NCBI RefSeq assembly: GCF_012396615.1
Contig: NZ_JAAXPV010000002.1
Coordinates: 186,001-250,000 of the forward strand
DNA length: 64,000 bases
Reading direction: 5' to 3'
Source: Rothia terrae
Lineage (GTDB): Bacteria; Actinomycetota; Actinomycetes; Actinomycetales; Micrococcaceae
This document shows positions 28,323-42,940 of this stretch, in pieces (within the stretch, counting starts at the first letter, position 1; each line of letters opens with the position of its first letter). Under the pieces are notes generated by a model. It ran no database searches. It was not told the origin of the DNA and saw nothing but the letters and a program-made list of their open reading frames with translations. The translations under genes and the position numbers were made by a program.

Positions 28323-29792
28323 TTACTCGTGGAAAGGACCAACCTTATCGCGCTGCTGGGGCAATACCGCACCAGCATCGTCAAGGTCACCCACACGGTG
28401 AACCTTAACCAAGTTGGTTGAGCCTGAGTGTCCGGGAGGTGATCCGGCAGTGATAACTACCAGATCGTTGACCTCAGCACGGTTGGTATCAAGCAGGTGA
28501 CGATCCACAAACGCGGTGACTTCGTCGGTGTTCTTAGCGCCCGGTGCGTCAGCTGCCTGTACACCCCACAGTAGGCTCATGAATGCACGAACCTCGGGAT
28601 TAGGCGAGTAAGCAACCACAGGCTTCGACGGACGCAGACGAGCCAAACGGCGAGCGGTATCGCCTGATTCGGTGAAAGCAACAATGTGATCAACGTTGAG
28701 CTGATCTGCAATGTTGACAGCTGCGCGGGTGATTGCACCACCACGGGTCTTAGGTGAGGTGCCCAGCTCAGGAACGCGCAAGAGACCGCCCTCTTCGGTG
28801 GAGCGGATGATGCGTGCCATGGTCTGAATGGTGATGATGGGGTACTTACCCACTGAGGTTTCACCGGAGAGCATGACAGCGTCTGCACCATCGAGAATTG
28901 CGTTTGCGCAGTCAGATGCTTCTGCACGGGTAGGAGTCGGGTTCTGAATCATGGTCTCAAGAACCTGGGTAGCCACGATGACAGGCTTAGCCCAGCGACG
29001 AGCCATCTCGATAGCGCGCTTCTGCACCAGCGGAACTTCTTCAAGCGGGAACTCAACACCGAGGTCGCCACGAGCGACCATGATGCCATCGAACTTATCA
29101 ACGATATCCTGCAGGTTATCAACTGCCTGAGGCTTCTCTATCTTAGCGATAACGGGACGGCGAACGCCTTCTTCGTCCATAATCTCATGGACGCGGGTGA
29201 TGTCGTCACCAGAGCGAACGAAGGAAAGAGCAATCAGGTCAACACCAAGACGCAGTGCGAAGCGAAGGTCGTTTTCATCCTTTTCAGAAAGCGCGGGAAT
29301 TGAAACTGCAACACCGGGCAGGTTGAGGCCCTTATTGTTGGAGACAGGGCCACCAACAATAACCTTGGTGGTTACGGTGCGGTCGTCAACAGAAACAGCT
29401 TCAAGGCGAATCTTACCATCATCAACCAGCAAAGTATCGCCGGGCTTTACGTCGCCGGGAAGACCTTTAAAAGTGGTACCAACGATTTCTTTGGTGCCGG
29501 GAACATCGTCAATGGTGATCTTGAAAGTATCACCGGGCTCAAGAATTTCTGAGCCGTTTTCGAAGGTTGCAAGACGAATCTTAGGACCTTGAAGATCAGC
29601 AAGGATTGCAACGTCCTTACCAAGCTTTTCGCTCTGCTCACGGATTGTCTTGTAAGAGTTCTCGTGAACCGAGTGGTCGCCGTGGCTCATGTTAAGGCGT
29701 GATACGTTCATGCCTGCTTCAAGAGCTTCTGCGATCTTCTCGGGTGCCGAGATTGCAGGACCAATGGTTACAACAATTTTTGCGCGTCTCAT
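28323..29792 (-). CDS. pyk: pyruvate kinase
   Basis: The product has 489 residues from ATG 29792. MRRAKIVVTIGPA at the start, RLNMSHGDH, ADLQGPKIRLATF, the metal and phosphoenolpyruvate site IAKIEKPQAV, and MVARGDLGVEFP plus TQVLETMI are classic pyruvate kinase motifs. It converts phosphoenolpyruvate and ADP to pyruvate and ATP, the last step of glycolysis. The C-terminal allosteric domain is complete. It is adjacent to the thioesterase and to gltBD, a common actinobacterial order. Confidence 0.98.
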   Translation of the reverse strand: MRRAKIVVTIGPAISAPEKIAEALEAGMNVSRLNMSHGDHSVHENSYKTIREQSEKLGKDVAILADLQGPKIRLATFENGSEILEPGDTFKITIDDVPGTKEIVGTTFKGLPGDVKPGDTLLVDDGKIRLEAVSVDDRTVTTKVIVGGPVSNNKGLNLPGVAVSIPALSEKDENDLRFALRLGVDLIALSFVRSGDDITRVHEIMDEEGVRRPVIAKIEKPQAVDNLQDIVDKFDGIMVARGDLGVEFPLEEVPLVQKRAIEMARRWAKPVIVATQVLETMIQNPTPTRAEASDCANAILDGADAVMLSGETSVGKYPIITIQTMARIIRSTEEGGLLRVPELGTSPKTRGGAITRAAVNIADQLNVDHIVAFTESGDTARRLARLRPSKPVVAYSPNPEVRAFMSLLWGVQAADAPGAKNTDEVTAFVDRHLLDTNRAEVNDLVVITAGSPPGHSGSTNLVKVHRVGDLDDAGAVLPQQRDKVGPFHE

Positions 29793-30122
29793 GTATTCAA
29801 CCTTAGTAAGTTTGGATGTTCTACAACAGAGTCAAAGAGGTAATCAGGGGATGTTCCGCATTGGGGAAAACAGAAAAATCCCACAAAATCACATACAGTC
29901 AATAATGACCCAACATTGTTACTACCATTATATGAGGATTTGGGGAGGTAAAGCGAGAGCATTCGCAACTTTTTTACGCGTAATTCGCAAAAAATCCCAC
30001 AAAACCAACATTTTTTACAACATTACAAGTAGCTTCCCTTGAGGTGCTATTTCTGCCTAAGCTACTTCACAACAATACAATTACGTTGTGACCTACCTTT
30101 TTACCGAAAAATGAGGAATCAA
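29793..30122. other. divergent promoter region between pyk and flavodoxin gene
   Basis: This 330-base AT-rich gap holds no convincing gene. Features seen are an inverted repeat near the flavodoxin start (30027-30067) and a TTACGCGTAA palindrome near 29975. The region should contain promoters for both genes, but I cannot place them with confidence. Confidence 0.4.
30027..30067. repeat. 9-bp inverted repeat in flavodoxin leader
   Basis: AAGTAGCTT (30027-30035) and AAGCTACTT (30059-30067) are perfect arms 23 bases apart, ending 55 bases before the flavodoxin ATG. Confidence 0.4.
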
Positions 30123-30692
30123 ATGGCTAACTCATCGACACTTATCATCTACGGCTCAACTTACGGATATACCGAACGCTATACCGAGTGGACCAAAGAG
30201 CAGCTAGAAGCCGAAGGGTACTCAGTTGTAACCGCGCCCATCACCGAAGTAACCGATGAGCAAATCGAAGCAGCACAAACCGTTGTCATCGGCGCATCCT
30301 ACTACGGCGGGCTCTTCCTCACCGGCGCACCCTCACTGCGCAAAAAGGCAGAACTTCTCAAGAACAAGAACCTGGTGTTCTTCACCGTCTCTTTCAACGG
30401 CACCGTAGCGAACAACGGCAAGATGCTTGACGGCAAGGTCCTCAAGAGCTTCACCGAAGACCTCGCATCCGGTAAGCCCACCTTCCACCTGCGCGGCGGC
30501 ATCAACCACGATGTTCTCTCAGCAACCCACAAAACTGTTCTGCAGGGTGTGCGCATGGCAATGAAGATGAAGCCGAACAAGAACGAAGCTAATCAGCAGA
30601 TTTTGGATAGCTACGCCACTCATTCAGCTGACTTTATGGACCGAGCAAACGTTGAGCCTATCGTCGCGGCGGTCAAAGCATACGACGCATAA
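30123..30692 (+). CDS. flavodoxin-domain protein
   Basis: The product has 189 residues from ATG 30123, preceded by GAGGAATC; an upstream in-frame start at 30039 is unlikely. The N-terminal strand LIIYGSTYGYTERYTEW is the FMN phosphate loop of flavodoxins, and IGASYYGGLFL matches the second FMN loop. This domain is found in menaquinone-dependent protoporphyrinogen oxidase (HemG) and related proteins. No haem genes are near, so the specific role is open. Confidence 0.82.
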   Translation: MANSSTLIIYGSTYGYTERYTEWTKEQLEAEGYSVVTAPITEVTDEQIEAAQTVVIGASYYGGLFLTGAPSLRKKAELLKNKNLVFFTVSFNGTVANNGKMLDGKVLKSFTEDLASGKPTFHLRGGINHDVLSATHKTVLQGVRMAMKMKPNKNEANQQILDSYATHSADFMDRANVEPIVAAVKAYDA

Positions 30693-30720
30693 GGCTATCC
30701 CACGCAAACCCACATTGTAA

Positions 30721-30765
30721 GAAATCCCCGGTGAATATGTTCATCACATATTCACCGGGGATTTC
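30721..30765. terminator. bidirectional terminator between flavodoxin gene and gltD
   Basis: A perfect 19-bp stem has arms at 30721-30739 and 30747-30765 around a 7-base loop. Confidence 0.88.
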
Positions 30766-30787
30766 TTATCGGTAATAGGACGGTACC

Positions 30788-32243
30788 CTAGACAGCCAAA
30801 TCAATCGAGTGATCGAACGGACCAACAGGCTCAGGCATCTGAGTTGAGCCGGTGAGGTAACGCTCCACCGCCGCCGCGCACGCGCGTCCCTCAGCAATAG
30901 CCCAAACCACCAGTGACTGACCGCGTCCAGCGTCACCCACCGAGAACACAGAGGGAACGTTTGTCATGTACTGCTCATCGCGAGCCACATTGGTGCGCGC
31001 ATCCAGCTCCGCACCCAGCTGTTGCGTAATAGAGTCATCCTCTTGACCGGTAAAGCCCAAAGCAAGGAAGACAAGATCTGCAGGAATAACGTGCTCAGTA
31101 CCGGCCTTAGGCACACGACGCCCATCCTCAAGGTACTCGGTTTCAGCTACCTTTAACCCGGTCAGCTTACCGTTCTCCCCCACAAATTCAACGGTTGACG
31201 CTAAGTACTTGCGCTCACCGCCCTCTTCGTGAGATGAAGACACCTCAAAAATCTTGGGGTACATGGGCCACGGCTCATGATCAGCTCGTTCAAGGCCGGG
31301 CTTAACACCAATAGCTAACGTAGTTACCGACTGAGCGCCCTGGCGCAATGCTGTACCGATGCAGTCAGAACCGGTATCGCCGCCACCAAGAACAATCACG
31401 TTCTTACCTTTGGCATCAATGGACGCAGCATACAGGTCACCGGCAACTACACGGTTAGACTCGCTCAAGTACGGCATCGCAAAATGGATGCCCTCCAGCT
31501 CACGCCCCGGAATATTCAGGTCGCGAGGCTTAGTAGAACCGGTAGCTACAACAACGGCGTCATAACGCTTCTTCAGGTTGTCCCAGCTAATGTCCTTACC
31601 AATTTCAACGCCGGTGCGGAAGCGGGTGCCTTCTTCTTCCATAACGCGAAGACGACGGTCCACTACGTCCTTCTCTAGCTTGAAGTCAGGAATACCGTAG
31701 CGAAGCAGACCACCAATACGGTCATCACGCTCAAAAACCGCCACAGTGAAACCATTTTGAGTCAACTGCTGAGCAGCCGCCAAACCAGCAGGGCCTGAGC
31801 CCACCACAGCAACCGTCTTATCAAGCATTCGAGCAGGCATAATCGGCTTCACAAGGTCATTCTCAAACGCTGCCTCGCCAATCGAGTACTCAATCTGCTT
31901 AATGGTCACTGCCGGCTGGTTAATACCCAGCACACAGGACGATTCACAGGGAGCCGGGCACACGCGTCCGGTAAATTCCGGAAAATTATTGGTTGCGTGC
32001 ATACGCTCCACTGCCTGAGCCGTCTGACCACGCCAGGTCAAATCATTCCACTCGGGGATGAGATTTCCCAGCGGGCAGCCGACATGGCAGAACGGCACAC
32101 CGCAGTCCATACAGCGCGATGCCTGATTCTTCAAAGTAGCGCTATCCTGCTCTACTTGAACTTCTTTCCAATCCAAAATACGCACCGGAACCGGACGCTT
32201 AGGACGGTCAACACGTTCAGTTACCTTCAAAAAACCGCGGGGA

Positions 32244-32251
<8 letters not shown>
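30788..32251 (-). CDS. gltD: glutamate synthase small subunit
   Basis: The product has 487 residues from GTG 32251, overlapping the end of gltB by 8 bases. An N-terminal iron-sulfur domain has [17 protein letters not shown] and a second cysteine cluster CPAPCESSC. The FAD motif [13 protein letters not shown] and the NADPH motif [13 protein letters not shown] follow. It transfers electrons from NADPH to the large subunit. GGAGGTGA lies just before the GTG, within gltB. Confidence 0.97.
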
Positions 32252-36902
<4,651 letters not shown>

Positions 36903-36989
36903 GCGAAAGGCTCGTTTCTCTCGACAATTCAAAGAAGAGCTTGATGCGAATATCAAACTCTCTAGATTTCTTGTGAGATCTCGTCTCAT

Positions 36990-37195
36990 ACGCGCTCCCT
37001 ACCTAAAGCAGGTACGCATGGTCGCAAGACGGTGTCTTATCGAGCACTTAGCTTCCCAGCTAGGTGAGGTTGCGCTATTGCAACGTGTGGGGGCTTCGTT
37101 TCCAACTAACGGGGTGGTTAGCCGGTGCGAAATCCGTGGTGTGTGATGCCTTGGTTGCCTACCCACATGAAGTTACCGGGGCTGTTTTCCCGGCG
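36990..37195 (-). promoter_or_regulatory. hairpin-rich leader upstream of gltB
   Basis: The 485-base gap from 36903 to 37388 has no convincing gene. Within it, six short stems follow one another: 37000-37014 (TACCT/AGGTA), 37023-37042 (AAGAC/GTCTT), 37045-37066, 37069-37084 (GTTGC/GCAAC), 37106-37121 (CTAAC/GTTAG) and 37176-37193 (CCGGG/CCCGG). Two of them, 37069-37084 and 37045-37066, have 6-base loops and are only 2 bases apart. The stems are short, so chance is possible; no known riboswitch was recognised. Confidence 0.35.
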
Positions 37196-37336
37196 AGTAG
37201 TACTATTTTGCACGAGCTACGTTACAGCGGGGTAAAAAATTACGCGCGTGTCTTATATTTTGGGAATTATGACGGCACTAAGTGAGACATCATTTTTCAG
37301 TGTTCGCTGCGTCAGCGGAACAGCTTAAAACACGAA

Positions 37337-37372
37337 GGGAGCCGTGAATTCTCTCATGAATTCACGGCTCCC
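37337..37372 (-). terminator. hairpin downstream of the CPWC thiol protein gene
   Basis: A 15-bp perfect stem GGGAGCCGTGAATTC is followed on the minus strand by TTCGTGTTTT. It is a likely terminator with an imperfect T-run. Confidence 0.65.
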
Positions 37373-37388
37373 CCGCCCACCGGCAGTC

Positions 37389-38009
37389 TTATTTTTCGGT
37401 GTTAAAAATCGGGCCAACGTTACGAGAACGCTTCAGCTCGAAGAAACCCGGGTAGGACGCCAAAGCTACAGCAGCATCGAAAACCTTACCTGCTTCTTCT
37501 CCCTGCGGCGCAGGCGAGAAAACAGGACCGAAGAAAGCAGTTCCATTGAACGCTACAACCGGTACGCCTACATCGTCGCCTACGAGCTTCTGTGCATCCT
37601 TGATGGATTCCTCCAGCTTGGCATCGTACTGATCATTCTCACCGTATTCAGCAAGTTCAGCAGGCAAATCAACGTTCTTCAACGCAATTGCAATCGCGTC
37701 TTTATGATCATTGCTCTTATTGTCATTGTGGTGAATCTCTTCACCAATAGCAGTGTAGAACTCCCCCAGCTTCTCAGGATGCTTGTCAGCAACAGCCATT
37801 GCTACGCGGGCAGGAGCCCATGACTCATCCATGTGCTTCTGGTAGCTTTTGGGAAGGTCACGGCCCTTGTTCAAAAGAGGGAGCGAGAAGGGGCGCCAGT
37901 TCACCTCGATATCACGGATTTTCTCAACATCGAGAATCCAGCGTGAAGTCATCCAGCACCAGGGGCAGATGGGGTCAAACCAGAAATCTACAGTATTCTT
38001 TTCAGCCAT
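37389..38009 (-). CDS. DsbA-like thiol protein, mycothiol-dependent reductase type
   Basis: The product has 206 residues. The active site CPWC is at 15-18 in FWFDPICPWCWMTSRWIL, followed by a helical insertion and a conserved cis-proline loop VGVPVVAF. Length and motif match Rv2466c of Mycobacterium tuberculosis, a mycothiol-dependent reductase; actinobacteria use mycothiol instead of glutathione. There is no signal peptide, so it is cytoplasmic. It is a single gene between gltB and clpX. A strong AGGAG precedes the ATG. Confidence 0.85.
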   Translation of the reverse strand: MAEKNTVDFWFDPICPWCWMTSRWILDVEKIRDIEVNWRPFSLPLLNKGRDLPKSYQKHMDESWAPARVAMAVADKHPEKLGEFYTAIGEEIHHNDNKSNDHKDAIAIALKNVDLPAELAEYGENDQYDAKLEESIKDAQKLVGDDVGVPVVAFNGTAFFGPVFSPAPQGEEAGKVFDAAVALASYPGFFELKRSRNVGPIFNTEK

Positions 38010-38107
38010 TGCATCTCCTTTTGATAAGTGTGAAGCGGGTTCACACGATCACTAAAAACTATCTAAAGGAACGCTCTCCCCCACGCTTTTATTCCTGATT
38101 CATAAGG

Positions 38108-39388
38108 CTAAGCACTTTTCAGTTGCTTACGCTCGGTAATCAGGGTTGCTTCTTTCACTCCACGCACGGTGTCAGCATCTATAACAATCGCGGTTACGTC
38201 ATCGCGGCTAGGGACATCAAACATCACGGGCTGCAACAGGTTTTCCATGATTGAGCGTAGTCCTCGCGCACCGGTATCACGCTCAATGGCAAGTCGAGCA
38301 ATCTCAGAAATCGCGTCCTTCTCAAAAATTAGCTCAACATTGTCAATCGCAAACATGCGCTTGTACTGCTTAATCAAAGCATTCTTTGGCTCAACCAGTA
38401 CCCGCTCAAGATCTAACTGGGTCAGTTTCTCCAGCGAAGTGACAACGGGTAAACGTCCGATAAATTCAGGAATGAGACCAAATTTCAGCAAGTCTTCAGG
38501 CAACAGTTGCGTGAGAATATCGGCACTTTGAGATGCTTGCTCGATTGAGGCGCCAAAGCCGATGCCTTTGCGGCCTACACGAGCACCGACGATTTCTTCA
38601 ATACCGGCAAATGCACCTGCCGCAATGAACAAAATTTTAGAGGTGTCAATATGTAAAAACTCAGACTGAGGATGCTTGCGCCCGCCCTGCGGAGGAACAG
38701 CTGCAACTGTGCCCTCCAGAATTTTGAGCAAAGCCTGCTGAACGCCTTCACCAGAAACATCGCGAGTAATTGAAGGATTCTCTGCTTTACGGGAAATCTT
38801 GTCGATTTCATCTATATAAATGATGCCGTTTTCTGCTTTTTTCACATCACCATCAGCGGCTTGGATCAGCTTAAGCAGGATATTCTCAACGTCTTCACCG
38901 ACGTAACCTGCTTCGGTGAGAGAGGTAGCATCGGCTACGGCAAAAGGTACGTTGAGTTTTTTCGCGAGGGTTTGAGCAAGATAGGTTTTGCCAGATCCCG
39001 TAGGACCAACCAGCAAAATGTTTGACTTGGCGAGCTCAACGTCCTCACCATCAGTGGCCATGAGCGTCGCGGCATCAACGATGGGATTAGTAGCTGCTTT
39101 GATGCGCTTATAGTGATTGTAGACAGCAACAGATAGTGCGCGTTTCGACGCTTCTTGGCCAATCACAAAGCTTTGCAGGTGATCAAAAATCTCGCGGGGC
39201 TTAGGTAGTTCATCAAGAACGGGTGCTGTATTTTCTTCCAGCTCCTCCAGCAAAATTTCGTTGCACAATTCAATGCACTCATCGCAAATATAGATATTTG
39301 GACCAGCGATGAGCTTTCTTACCTGTTTCTGATTTTTGCCACAGAAGTTGCACTTCAGCAGATCCGCGCTATCACCGATTCGCGCCAT
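38108..39388 (-). CDS. clpX: ATP-dependent Clp protease ATP-binding subunit ClpX
   Basis: The product has 426 residues from ATG 39388, preceded by AAGGTGG; the frame is open further upstream but lacks conserved sequence. A zinc-binding domain has Cys13, Cys16, Cys35 and Cys38. Walker A GPTGSGKT is at 128-135, and [10 protein letters not shown] is Walker B. Pore and IGF-like loops ([10 protein letters not shown]) contact ClpP. It unfolds substrates and feeds them to ClpP1P2. A strong hairpin separates it from clpP2 upstream. Confidence 0.97.
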   Translation of the reverse strand: MARIGDSADLLKCNFCGKNQKQVRKLIAGPNIYICDECIELCNEILLEELEENTAPVLDELPKPREIFDHLQSFVIGQEASKRALSVAVYNHYKRIKAATNPIVDAATLMATDGEDVELAKSNILLVGPTGSGKTYLAQTLAKKLNVPFAVADATSLTEAGYVGEDVENILLKLIQAADGDVKKAENGIIYIDEIDKISRKAENPSITRDVSGEGVQQALLKILEGTVAAVPPQGGRKHPQSEFLHIDTSKILFIAAGAFAGIEEIVGARVGRKGIGFGASIEQASQSADILTQLLPEDLLKFGLIPEFIGRLPVVTSLEKLTQLDLERVLVEPKNALIKQYKRMFAIDNVELIFEKDAISEIARLAIERDTGARGLRSIMENLLQPVMFDVPSRDDVTAIVIDADTVRGVKEATLITERKQLKSA

Positions 39389-39525
39389 GGATTCCACCTT
39401 TCGTTCGCACGCTAAGCCTGTTAATAGGCTACCCGCATTAATAGTCAGACCCAATTCATTGAGCGGTCTAACCGATTTGTTGCATCTATTACGCAACCTT
39501 GTAAAACGTTGGCGCACAGCATGAA

Positions 39526-39553
39526 GGCGACGCATCTTCAAGGATGCGTCGCC
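39526..39553 (-). promoter_or_regulatory. stem-loop between clpP2 and clpX
   Basis: A perfect 11-bp stem GGCGACGCATC/GATGCGTCGCC has a 6-base loop, 22 bases after the clpP2 stop. There is no T-run on the minus strand, so it could be an mRNA-stabilising or partial termination element. Confidence 0.6.
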
Positions 39554-39574
39554 CTCACGGTTCAGTATCGTAGC

Positions 39575-40252
39575 TTAGCTGTAGTCATCTGCCTTGTTGA
39601 TGACAGGCTGCTTAGCCTTACGTGATTCAAGAACCTGGTCAACCAGACCGTATTCAAGAGCCTGCTGAGCAGTCATAATCTTGTCACGCTCGATATCGTT
39701 ATCGATCTCTTCTGCAGTCTTGCCTGAGTGCAGTGCAAGAGTCTGAGCGGTCCACTCACGCATACGCATTACCTCGTTAGCATGGATTTCGATATCCGAT
39801 GCCTGACCCCCCTGCTGACCACCGAGTGCCGGCTGGTGGATCAGGACGCGTGCATTCGGCAGCGCCAGACGCTTACCGGGGGTGCCTGCTGCGAGCAAAG
39901 TTGCAGCCGCAGATGCTGCCTGACCCAAGCAAACAGTCTGAATCTCGGGGCGAATGTACTGCATGGTGTCGTAAATTGCAGTCATCGCGGTGAATGAACC
40001 ACCGGGTGAGTTAATGTACAGGGTAATGTCGCGGTCGGGATCCTGAGATTCCAGAACCAACAACTGAGCCATAATGTCGTCAGCTGATGCGTCATCAACC
40101 TGAGTGCCCAAGAAGATAATGCGATCTTCAAACAGTTTTGCGTAGGGATCCTGACGCTTGTAACCGTAAGGAGTGCGCTCTTCAAAGCTAGGCAGCACAT
40201 AGCGGTCAGTCGGCATATCCGCGGGAGCTGATGAGTAAGGATTAAAAATCAT
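39575..40252 (-). CDS. clpP2: ATP-dependent Clp protease proteolytic subunit 2
   Basis: The product has 225 residues. Ser114 in GQAASAAA and His139 in LIHQPA form the catalytic centre, and the aspartate is in the ERDKIM region. YINSPGGS is conserved. It pairs with ClpP1 in actinobacteria to make the mixed tetradecamer. The gene follows clpP1 after 37 bases, so they are co-transcribed. The N-terminal 15 residues may be a propeptide. Confidence 0.96.
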   Translation of the reverse strand: MIFNPYSSAPADMPTDRYVLPSFEERTPYGYKRQDPYAKLFEDRIIFLGTQVDDASADDIMAQLLVLESQDPDRDITLYINSPGGSFTAMTAIYDTMQYIRPEIQTVCLGQAASAAATLLAAGTPGKRLALPNARVLIHQPALGGQQGGQASDIEIHANEVMRMREWTAQTLALHSGKTAEEIDNDIERDKIMTAQQALEYGLVDQVLESRKAKQPVINKADDYS

Positions 40253-40289
40253 GAATAAAATCTTTCGCTAGTGAACGTTCGAACCGTTA

Positions 40290-40928
40290 TTACTTTTCTT
40301 CGGTTGACGCGCTCTGCGGGTCACGTGAAGTCATGATGTGGTCGAAGAAACCGTATTCGAGGCCTTCTTCAGCGGTGAACCAGTTGTCGCGGTCATTGTC
40401 GCGCAAAATGGTTTCGAGGCTCTGACCGGTGCGATCAGCAGTAATCTGGCTCAAACGCTTCTTCATATCCAAAATGAGTTCAGCCTGAGTACGAATATCA
40501 GATGCGGTACCGCCGATACCACCGGAGGGCTGGTGCATGAGGATGCGGGCGTTGGGGGTAGCGTAACGCTTGCCCGGTGCGCCAGCAGTCAACAGGAACT
40601 GGCCCATTGATGCTGCCATGCCGGTCACGACAGTTACTACGTCGTTGGGAATCAACTGCATGGTGTCGTAAATCGCCATGCCCGCAGTCACTGATCCACC
40701 GGGTGAGTTGATGTACAGGTAGATATCCGCATCGGGGTCTTCAGCGGAGAGAAGGAGCATCTGTGAGCAGATGCGGTTAGCGTTAGTATCGCGAACCTCT
40801 GAACCCAGCCAAATGATGCGCTCTTTGAGCAGACGGTTGTAGACGTAATCGTCCTGGCTACCCATGGGTGTTTCCATAGCGGGTGCAGTTGAGGTGTTTG
40901 ACGCCTTTGTCGGCAAGAAATTGGACAT
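40290..40928 (-). CDS. clpP1: ATP-dependent Clp protease proteolytic subunit 1
   Basis: The product has 212 residues. Ser107 in GMAASMG, His132 in LMHQPSGG and an aspartate in DNDRDNWF are the catalytic triad. It starts the clpP1-clpP2 unit. In many actinobacteria clpP1 directly follows tig; here a siderophore operon and a non-coding gap of 192 bases intervene. The leader has CGC/GCG half-sites, but with a spacing of 7 rather than the 5 of a ClgR site, so I do not claim one. Confidence 0.96.
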   Translation of the reverse strand: MSNFLPTKASNTSTAPAMETPMGSQDDYVYNRLLKERIIWLGSEVRDTNANRICSQMLLLSAEDPDADIYLYINSPGGSVTAGMAIYDTMQLIPNDVVTVVTGMAASMGQFLLTAGAPGKRYATPNARILMHQPSGGIGGTASDIRTQAELILDMKKRLSQITADRTGQSLETILRDNDRDNWFTAEEGLEYGFFDHIMTSRDPQSASTEEK

Positions 40929-41120
40929 TAATCCGTACCTCTCTTGTAGGTGAATTTGCGCCTTTCTTTGCGGCCACTTACTGCCAAAAGAACGCGCAAA
41001 TATTCTTCATTGCTTAGTACATTAGTGCACGAGGCACGCTCGCGTCAGGTCAAATAACGATAGTTCGCTGTTGGCTCAGATTCCTTGCCGACGGCTGAAT
41101 GAGATCAGCGCGTTTGCGCG

Positions 41121-41876
41121 CTAGTGATAACACGCAATAGCTCCATCTGGGCCGTCAATCACTGTGATAGGCGTATTGAATATCTCGGTGAGCAACTCAT
41201 CGTGCATAACGTTCTCGACAGTATCAAGTACGGCGATTTTTCCGTCTTTCACAGCGCAGATGTAATCAGCGTACCGAGCTGCAAAATTGATATCGTGCAA
41301 TACCACAACAATCGTTCGTCCAAGTGCTGTTGCTGCTTCCTTCAGGTGCTTCATCATCTGAACGGAGTGCGCAATGTCTAGGTTATTAAGCGGCTCATCT
41401 AGCAAAACATAATCTGTTTCTTGGGCAAGCACCATAGCTACATAAGCACGCTGACGCTGGCCACCTGAGAGTTGATCTAGGTAACGGTTTTCCAGCTCCC
41501 CCAAATTCAAAAAATCGATATAGCGGGAAATGATGGTTTCATCCTCTGCGGTGAGTCTTCCCTTCGAATAAGGAAAACGCCCAAAACCTACGAGCTGACG
41601 CACCGTCAGCTTAGTTACGAAGTGGTTTTCCTGACGCAGGATAGAAACAATTTTTGCTAAATCCTCAGATTTAGTGGATGCAACATCAAAGTTGGCGATG
41701 TGAATGGCACCCTCATCGATATCGAGCAGACGCCCGATCATGGTCAGCAGAGTCGATTTACCCGCTCCGTTAGGTCCCACCAGAGCCGTAATACCGCCAG
41801 CCGGGATCTGAAGATTAACCGGACCAATCGAAACATCTGACCCGTAGCGCTTGGCTACATTGTCTAACCTAATCAC
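41121..41876 (-). CDS. iron-siderophore ABC importer ATPase
   Basis: The product has 251 residues. Walker A GPNGAGKST is at 34-42, the signature LSGGQRQRAYVAMVLAQ near 136, Walker B YVLLDEPLNNLD and the H-loop VVVLHDINFAA are all intact. It belongs to the FepC/FhuC/YclP group. It is the last gene of a four-gene minus-strand operon and overlaps the upstream permease by 4 bases. It powers uptake of an iron chelate. Confidence 0.93.
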   Translation of the reverse strand: MIRLDNVAKRYGSDVSIGPVNLQIPAGGITALVGPNGAGKSTLLTMIGRLLDIDEGAIHIANFDVASTKSEDLAKIVSILRQENHFVTKLTVRQLVGFGRFPYSKGRLTAEDETIISRYIDFLNLGELENRYLDQLSGGQRQRAYVAMVLAQETDYVLLDEPLNNLDIAHSVQMMKHLKEAATALGRTIVVVLHDINFAARYADYICAVKDGKIAVLDTVENVMHDELLTEIFNTPITVIDGPDGAIACYH

Positions 41877-42940
41877 AGGCGTCCCTTCTTCAAAATCATC
41901 ATCAAAAACACGATGCCGCCCACTAACTCAATCACGATGCTGACAACCCCCTGAGCATAGAAAACGTGTTGCATCAGGAAGTAGGCCACCGTCAAAACCA
42001 TGTAAGCAATCAGCGCTGCCATGGGCATAATGTATCGGTGATCGAAAGTATCTGCCCACTGATAAGCCAATACCGCCACTAAAAAGCCCAGAAAAGTCAT
42101 CGGACCCACGAGAGCGGTTGACACAGCCATCAGCACAGCAACCAGCACCAGCACTATTAAGGAATGGCGACGATGGTTCACACCGAGGTTCTGTGAGACT
42201 TCACGGCCTAAGCCCAAAACATTCAGGTTGCGAGAATTCAGGTAGATAAGCGCGGTGGACGCTACAACCAGCGGAATAGCGATGGGGTAATATTCGGCTT
42301 CAGCGTTATTAACCGACCCAAAGAGTCTGGCCGTCAAAATATCAAACTCACTGGGGGTCAGCATCCTTTGCATAAAAGTTGATACAGACCCCAGTCCGCC
42401 GCCAACAATGATGCCTATCAGCAACATGGCATGCATATTCGCATTCTTGCCGGTTAGCAACCATGAATACAAAGCTAGTGACAGCAAAATCATGAGAACA
42501 AGCTGGATAATAAACATCTCAAGATTTCGTGATGCAATCAGACCAGAAGCACCAAAGAAATAAATAGTCGCGGTATGTATGGCCGTATAGAGCGACTGAA
42601 AGCCCATAATCGAGGGGGTAATGATGCGATTGTTCGTTACCGTCTGAAAAGCGACTGTTGCTACCGCCTGACTCACTGCAACGATTCCCATTGCAGTCAC
42701 CGCAGACGTCCTGCGCTGAGCTACAATCCAAAACCGTTCAGAGCCAAACGGCATAGGGTTTTTATAGGCAAGTAAACCCAAGGTTGCAAGAGCGCTTAAC
42801 AGCAGTAGGATCGCCATAATAATCCAGTATGATCGACGCGAGGAACGCGAAACGAAAGCACCAGAAACACGATCAGACGAGATAGCTGCAGGTGTATTAG
42901 CAACAGGCGAGTGCTGATGGGTCAAGAAATTAGCGGACAT
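41873..42940 (-). CDS. iron-siderophore ABC importer permease (FecCD family), second
   Basis: The product has 355 residues with nine to ten membrane helices. VGPMTFLGFLVAVLAYQ is a FecCD-family signature near the coupling region, and SIMGFQSLYTAIHTATIYFF resembles YclO-type permeases. The first 35 residues are polar and cytoplasmic. It overlaps the first permease gene by 11 bases and the ATPase by 4. With the other permease it forms the heterodimeric channel. Confidence 0.9.
   Translation of the reverse strand: MSANFLTHQHSPVANTPAAISSDRVSGAFVSRSSRRSYWIIMAILLLLSALATLGLLAYKNPMPFGSERFWIVAQRRTSAVTAMGIVAVSQAVATVAFQTVTNNRIITPSIMGFQSLYTAIHTATIYFFGASGLIASRNLEMFIIQLVLMILLSLALYSWLLTGKNANMHAMLLIGIIVGGGLGSVSTFMQRMLTPSEFDILTARLFGSVNNAEAEYYPIAIPLVVASTALIYLNSRNLNVLGLGREVSQNLGVNHRRHSLIVLVLVAVLMAVSTALVGPMTFLGFLVAVLAYQWADTFDHRYIMPMAALIAYMVLTVAYFLMQHVFYAQGVVSIVIELVGGIVFLMMILKKGRL

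Noticed and set aside
40929-41120. Possible ClgR operator upstream of clpP1
   Set aside because: A CGC and GCG pair is present near 40960, but 7 bases apart rather than the 5 expected, and other consensus positions do not match.
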